NCBI GenBank assembly: GCA_036426205.1
Contig: CM071570.1
Location: 69,279,585 to 69,343,584, forward strand
From: Ascaphus truei
Lineage: Eukaryota > Chordata > Amphibia > Anura > Ascaphidae
Reading direction: 5' to 3'
Length of the DNA: 64,000 bases
This document shows positions 58,432-64,000 of the stretch, in pieces. The notes below the pieces were generated by a model that was not told the DNA's origin, made no database searches, and saw only the letters and a list, made by a program, of their open reading frames with translations. The number at the start of each line of letters is the position of its first letter. Within the stretch, counting starts at the first letter, position 1. A program made the position numbers and the translations under genes.

Positions 58432-60459
58432 ACAGTCTTCTAAAATAGGCGAGAGTGTATGTTCCAAATACATTTCGTTGGAAAAAAGTACCAATTCCAT
58501 CTGTCTGCATATGCCTCTAACAATATGCCCTTACACTCTTTGTTGCTTATTGTTTCAATTTTGTTTACTGATTTGCAATTTTGTTTCTAAAAAAAATGTG
58601 GAATTATTTGCAAACTGAGATTGACAGCTTCCCATATACATTTAGATAGCAATAAACACACTTACAACCTACAAAATCTTACAAGCAAAAATATTTTGTC
58701 TAGTTTGTGTTAAAAGTTAAAAGAAGATAGTAGTTGACATAACATAAGCACTGAAAATCACTGCTTTCACAAAATACTGTTAAGGTGTTAGAGCACAAAA
58801 ATACAGTAAAACACATGAATACTGACGGAATTAACAAATGCATACAACCATTTGCTTTACTCTACACACCAGGTATAACATTTTACAGTCCATACAAGGT
58901 GCTTAAGCTTTCAAGAAAATATTAACCAACTAAGATGTATGTGTCCCTGGACCATAGAGATCTAAAACAAATGTGTATCTAGTGTTATTTATATTTTTCT
59001 TCCAGTTTCTCTTTTCTGCACTGTACATACAAAAGCATTTCAAGGTCAGACTTCCCTTTTCATTTGCAGGCTAATCTTTTTTGTTTATGTCATATTATAG
59101 AAAAGTAAAACATTCATATAAAAACAGAAAAAAAGAGGAGTGCATTAGAAGGTCACTCAAATCCCTCATGCATATTTTGATTATGTTTAATGACAACAGA
59201 GATACGCAGGATGGACAAGATGATGTTGTTTATATATTAAACTGCAAAATATCCTTGAAAATCTTTGTCTTTACTAGATGTATATTTCTTGCCCATCGTG
59301 GGACTTTTTTAAAAGTAGAAGTGAGAAGAGCCTACCTTTTGTCTTAAAGATATTGAGATATGTTGAGCTCTGCTTTTGATGTAATTGTTGTTTTTTATAC
59401 TAGATGGAGACAGAAAATTGCAGATGCTGCATGTACACATGTAGCCAGACTAAACATCCACGTGGCAATTTCTCACTGCAATTAATTAAACCCTTCCCAC
59501 AGCCGGTAACGGGCTACCCGCTTTTATCCTGTGACTTGTATAGGTTTCTTAGATGCTAATAGATTATGCTACCACACTGTACTGTACTGTAGCACGACTT
59601 ACTTTCTTTGGAGCCACAAGAAAAAAGTACTTTCCCGTGACTTTGGCATGGGAGTGGGTGGCAGTCTCAGCAACTTCATATTTGTCTATGGGCTGCCAGT
59701 GGCTGCTTTACCCATAGCCTAAGGTTGCTGTGATCTCTTTGCCCAGGCAATGCCAAGCTGTGGGGAACTTCAGAAGGGCTACACCTGTGGCAATAGAATA
59801 AATACAGATCTCAGTGATGATACATGTTAAAAGACCTAACAAGGTAGCAGACATAAGATTAGCTCAAATAGTAGATAATGCTACAACACTGGTTAAAATA
59901 ATTAGAATTGTTAGTATTTTCAAATGATAACTGAAAATATCATCTGGTCAATAATTTAACCGAATAGAATAATATTCCTTGAAACAAAACACTGTGTGTA
60001 CTATGGCAATGGCAGTTAATGTGGAAAAGTATTATTTGGCAGCATAGTTACTGTACAAGAAAGTGAAATCACTCCGTTGTGTCATATTTTCTCTATCATT
60101 TTTATGTTATTTTTATTTAATATAATATAATATGATATAATATAGAAAAAGTAGAGCACAACATTGTAAAAAAAGCAAATGTGGAAAGCCGGAATGATGT
60201 TTTCTATTGATCTTTAATTAACAACTACCTGGTATGAGGTGAATAGTCAGACCCCTCCCTTAATTGTTAGTCAAGTGACTGTGTTAAAGTATTTAAGTTA
60301 GTCTATCTGAGCTGTGAGCCATATCGCTGTGTCACATGAAGTCTGTGGAGTTAATACTGGAGTTAGAATTGGAGTTGAATACTACAAGAATATCTGGACT
60401 CTGTACTTCAAAAACAACTACAACCTTGTAACTGTGAGAACTTGAGTTTCTAAATGCTC
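58432..60459. other. No recognisable gene
   Basis: AT-rich, with short chance frames only. TATAA repeats at 60118-60145. Confidence 0.5.
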
Positions 60460-61200
60460 AGATAATGTGTACTCTTCCTATCCTCCAATACCTGGTTTAG
60501 TCTTTCCTCCTGCATCTCACTATGCCTTTCCTATTTCTTTTTCTGTTTAATGTTTCCTCACTACTTTGTAAGCGTTTATGTTCTCTCCAACTTCCCCACA
60601 ACCCTCTTACTGTATCTACATTTCTTCATCTCTCCTCCCCTCCACCTATGTCTATGCCCATACACTGCACCATTATTTATACACCTCTTTCCCAACAACT
60701 TCCTTACCCCTCAATAAAAAGCACCCCAACAAATCCTCTATTCATACCCTCTTTCTACTCATTCCTGCTACTGGGGATATCTCTCCTAATCCTGAACCCA
60801 GACATAAACACACCTGCTCTCACCCATGCCTCCCTGCCATCTCATCCCATGCAAATGGTGTTAACCTGATTTAAAATTGACGAATCTTAACATGAGCCCT
60901 ACAAATCAAGCATCCCAATACCCTGCACCCATGACTATTGTCCCACACCCACAGTCACGCCTACCACCCATTGTGACCAAGCACTGCCATCAACAGCACT
61001 TGTTCCCTCACCTGCTGTCTCTGTAAGTTTCCCATCATACCTCTTAGATTGTAAGCTCTTTGGGCAGCTATTTCCTTTCCTATTCTATGATTTTTCTATG
61101 CTTAAGGTATTATTATATTTCCCTGTACTGTATTCTTTGTGAAGTGCTGAGTACACGTTTGGCACTATATAAATAAAGACATACTGTACAATACAATGAT
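60460..61200 (+). mobile_element. Internally deleted L2-type LINE
   Basis: The 5' part encodes a short frame (60578-60874) with LLIPATGDISPNPEP, the 2A-like end seen at LINE N-termini (compare 30423-30449), here with E for G. The 3' part (61040-61190) is an L2 tail: AGATTGTAAGCTCTTTGGGCAG ... GGCACTATATAAATAAAGAC. Endonuclease and RT are absent between them. It may be a single deleted copy or a SINE-like family. Confidence 0.65.
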
Positions 61201-62490
61201 AGGTTGTACAGTATAGGGAAAGGTACTGTATTAGCAGCAGAAAGAGAGAGGTAGTGATGCCACTTTTTAGATGATTGTTGAGACCTTACCTGGTGGTAGA
61301 TTTACAAAGCTCTGTAAAGTTAGGTCTCTTAACAATGCGTTATCAAAGTCCCGTGACGTGACGGCTTCCAACCTGGGACACAACAGCTCCCAGCACACAG
61401 GAACCAGGACTCAAAGCGTGGGCACTTCCGTTGGTAGAGTTTGTATTGGGGGCAGTACATGCAGATAGCCGATTGGAACTGTTACGTCTGTGCTACTCTC
61501 TGATTGGATGCACCACGTCATAGGAGATGGCTAGCCAACACCAGGGTATCAGTGACTCCTGACGAAGCCGACAGTGAAACGCAGAAGTGCCCACGCGTTG
61601 AGTCCTGGTTCCTGTGTGCTGGGAGATGTCATGTCCGAGGTTGGAAGTAGTCACGTGAGTCTCTGCAACTCTGGGAGGAGGAGAACCCAGAAGCTCTGTG
61701 GCTTCTCACAGCAGAGGAGCCGACAAAGAAGCGTACTCTCCGCAGAAGCAAGCCACCCCACTACCGGACATCACCCATGTATTGCACACTATGCCCATGT
61801 ATGGGGCTTTCTTGTAAGTTCCCACTGCTTACCAGTCGTGCAGTTTCTGCATAGTAATACACTCAGCTATTTTCTGCTTATCAAGTTGATGTGGTCCAGG
61901 TATTTGTCTGTGTGATTTGTGCATGGTAGCACATTAATGCAATATCTTGGTATTTCATGCAGATTTTATCTGTATATGTGTTTTTTCTAGCACTCCTTTT
62001 TTCCTGGTCTGCTTATCTAGTAGAATTTATGGTCACTGACGATAACCTAAAAGTGTTAGCTCTCTGCAGATAGATTTGTGTGTGTTTACTCACCTTAGCA
62101 CTCATCTGTTTAGAGGTCTGGGATTCATTAACATTCTAGTTTGCGTTGGATTTATGCATCCCATCACCTTTGTGATTATATTTACTAAGAGGTGCGCCTT
62201 TTTATTATAATTGCTTAGATATAGTTGCACTAATTTTTCATGTTTTGTTTTTTTATGCTTTCACCGGTGCACTGCGCTCACTGACTTCTCAACAACAGTA
62301 CAAATAGAGGATCAACAAGGAAGGTCCATTGAAGGTTGAGCTGCAATTTATCACCGTCTGTATATTTTCTACTTATTATAATTATTATTATTATCATATT
62401 TATATTTTATTTGTCTTGGGTTTTTATATTTATATTATTGAAACGCTTTAGACACCAGCAGGAGCGCCTGGTGAATCTCTGACTATATGA
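61201..62490. mobile_element. Probable Penelope-like element end
   Basis: An inverted repeat of about 75 bp (61355-61432 and 61585-61658, sharing CCCAGCACACAGGAACCAGG) surrounds a CCTGACGAAGC and ACGCGTTGAG motif like those at 32180-32210 and in the hairpin element at 17160-17230. The following 800 bp has no frame and ends ACCAGCAGGAGCGCC. No protein part is present. Confidence 0.5.
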
Positions 62491-62494
62491 TTTT

Positions 62495-62570
62495 TAAGGT
62501 GGATCTTAAAGGTTGATAAAGAGGGTTCTACTTGGATATTGAGGGGAAGGCATTGCAGAGGTGTTGGTAA
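62495..62570 (-). pseudogene. L2-type LINE fragment, 75 bp
   Basis: Reverse complement matches the coding segment at 54055-54135 (LWNALPLNIR...LSTFK region), for example GGATATTGAGGGGAAGG. Very short. Confidence 0.7.
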
Positions 62571-62603
62571 GCACAGCGTGACAGTATACTCAGCCACACA
62601 AAC

Positions 62604-64000
62604 ATGGACCCCTCTTAGGTGGAGCAAACTTTGTCTTCACATGCCAACATTTTTTTTAGACTTGAAAGATATCTTGAGCAAAAAGACCAACGGATGGATC
62701 TGCTACAGCAGAGTCTCCATTCCCTCACCGTTCAGGCACAAACGGCTTCCCCTGAATCCACTCCACCAGCACCTGCCGCTTCTTCTCCTACACACATTCC
62801 CAGCTATGTTTTTGGATGTAGCATTGGGCACCCCTGTCTTTTGTTGTATACGCTTCTTCTCCTATTGTGCTACCTACCATGACTGCTACCGCCTTCCAAC
62901 CCCTAACCGTTATGCCTGAGATCCCCACAGGTGTAGAGACTTCCTAAACCAGTGTTTTATACAATTTGAGATCACCCCTTCTCGTTTTGTTTCCCCAAGA
63001 TCCAAGGTGGCCTACATCATCTCATTACTTATGGACGAGGCCTTGGCTTGGGCTACCCCCATCTGGGAGCAGAGGTCGGACCTTACACAGGACATCGGAC
63101 TCTTTGCCAGGGAGTTCAATAGGGCCGTTGACACTCCGGGATGTAAGATGACCTTATCTTCCTCTCTTTTCCATATCTCCCAGGGAAACCGAATGGTCGC
63201 CAGGTATGCCCTGGAATAACGAGGCATTGTCTTCCGCCTTCTGGCAGGTCCTTTCTGAACCCCAAAAGGATGAACTCACAGCATTGGAGTGTCCTAATGA
63301 TCTGTAGGAACTGATCGCCATCTGTATCTGTGTAGACCAATGTCTGCAAGAGAGGAGGGATGAACATACCCACCATTGCCAACTGGCACCTAGGTCACCT
63401 TCTCATCACTTCGCCACTCCAGTACCTCCCCACTCTGATACTCCGGTACCTATGCAACTAGGGGGTAATAAGTTGTCCCCGTCTGAGAAGCAACACCGCA
63501 GCAGCGCCGGCCTCTGCTTAAACTGCGGCAATTCCGGCCATCAAGTGCTCCAGTGTCCCCACAAGCCGGGAAATGCCAACTCTCCAATGAGATCCCGGGG
63601 TGTCTCGTTGGGAACACTGTCCATTTCCCCTATCACCAACGAGATTCTTCCAACCAGGATTTTGAGTCCTGTTTTTCTTACAGGGGAGAGTTTTCACGTC
63701 ACTGTTCTGGCATTTGTAAATTCCGGATCGGGAGTCAACTTTATCGATTAGGCCTTCGCAGAACGGAACAACATTTCACTTACCCGCAAGGAGGTACTGG
63801 TAGGATTGGAGGCCATCGACGTACGACCACTGCAACCAGCCTTCATTTCCCTGCAGACCATGCCCTTCCATTTAAGGATGGGAGGGGACCATAAGGAAGA
63901 GATTCATCTTGACATGATTCATACCCCTTCTGTTGAAGTGCTTCTGGGCCTTCTGTGGCTCAAACGCCATAATCCTCGCATTGATTTGACCTATAGAGAA
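62604..64000 (+). pseudogene. Ty3/gypsy gag-protease, runs off the window
   Basis: Starts MDPS, with an in-frame TAG, then VEQTLSSHANIFF and a coiled-coil-like stretch. KVAYIISLLMDEALAWATPIWEQ (63007-63075) and SSLFHISQGNRMVARYALE are the capsid motifs; stops follow. CLNCGNSGHQVLQC (about 63515-63556) is the CCHC zinc knuckle of nucleocapsid. The protease motif reads FVNSGSGVNFID, with Asn where the catalytic Asp (DSG) is expected, and a stop right after it. The end (EVLLGLLWLKRHNP..DL) is the protease C-terminal part. No LTR was recognised before it. Confidence 0.85.

Noticed and set aside
1..64000. tRNA, rRNA or CRISPR array
   Set aside because: No cloverleaf with A/B boxes, rRNA core or regularly spaced direct repeats could be seen; the recurring dyads are part of transposon units.

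Overview
The window is eukaryotic, repeat-dense DNA, most likely from an amphibian and probably a frog. The evidence is the mix of elements: PIF/Harbinger transposons with large non-autonomous relatives, Penelope-like elements (PLEs) with GIY-YIG endonucleases, L2-, CR1- and Tx1-type LINEs, Ty3/gypsy elements, and Tc1/mariner and Tigger-like DNA transposons. The species cannot be told from the sequence. I see no convincing host gene, rRNA, tRNA or CRISPR array. Almost every recognisable reading frame belongs to a mobile element and most are broken.

Layout. 1-13,900: a decayed Harbinger transposase exon (499-875), a palindromic MITE, a LINE 3' end, a Tigger-like element (3962-4772), a long AT-rich stretch without genes, gypsy/LTR remnants on the minus strand (7.5-11.1 kb) and a minus-strand LINE (11.1-11.96 kb). 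13,926-20,046: one plus-strand CR1-like LINE split by three insertions, each with its own target-site duplication (TSD): a PLE (15-bp TSD), a hairpin-shaped PLE derivative (14-bp TSD) and a solo LTR (5-bp TSD). 20,503-24,363: a 3.9-kb Harbinger-like non-autonomous unit (unit A). 25.1-30.5 kb: an LTR, then pieces of a minus-strand L2-type LINE separated by a second such unit (unit B) and by a TA-flanked MITE. 31.0-37.4 kb: unit C, interrupted inside its TATA-like box by a 3.6-kb PLE with inverted ends. 37,450-39,830: a gypsy pol remnant carrying a 403-bp MITE. 39.9-48.8 kb: a cluster of related Harbinger-like units, one 3.2-kb copy nested in another, two of them with very large internal palindromes. 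49.1-55.1 kb: PLE, Tc1, Tx1 and L2 fragments. 55,783-57,094 (minus): an apparently intact two-exon PIF/Harbinger transposase, about 1 kb from a terminal region (58,076-58,431) of the same family as the large non-autonomous units. 60.4-64.0 kb: an internally deleted L2-type element, a PLE end and the gag-pro start of a gypsy element that runs off the window.

How the parts relate. The Harbinger transposase is the best candidate for the enzyme that moved the large units: the nested copy at 41,753-44,989 has a 3-bp TSD, as expected for this superfamily, and similar end sequence lies beside the transposase gene. The most unusual feature is inside those units. Several share a cassette made of CCAAT-box palindromes, TGACGTCA (CRE-type) sites, a TATA-like box, a purine-rich exon-like stretch, a conserved AATG|GTAAGT splice donor and a T/G-rich intron-like stretch. 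Three units also carry a second exon-like block with a conserved acidic frame. These non-autonomous transposons may therefore be spreading a spliced RNA polymerase II transcription unit. That is an inference from sequence only.
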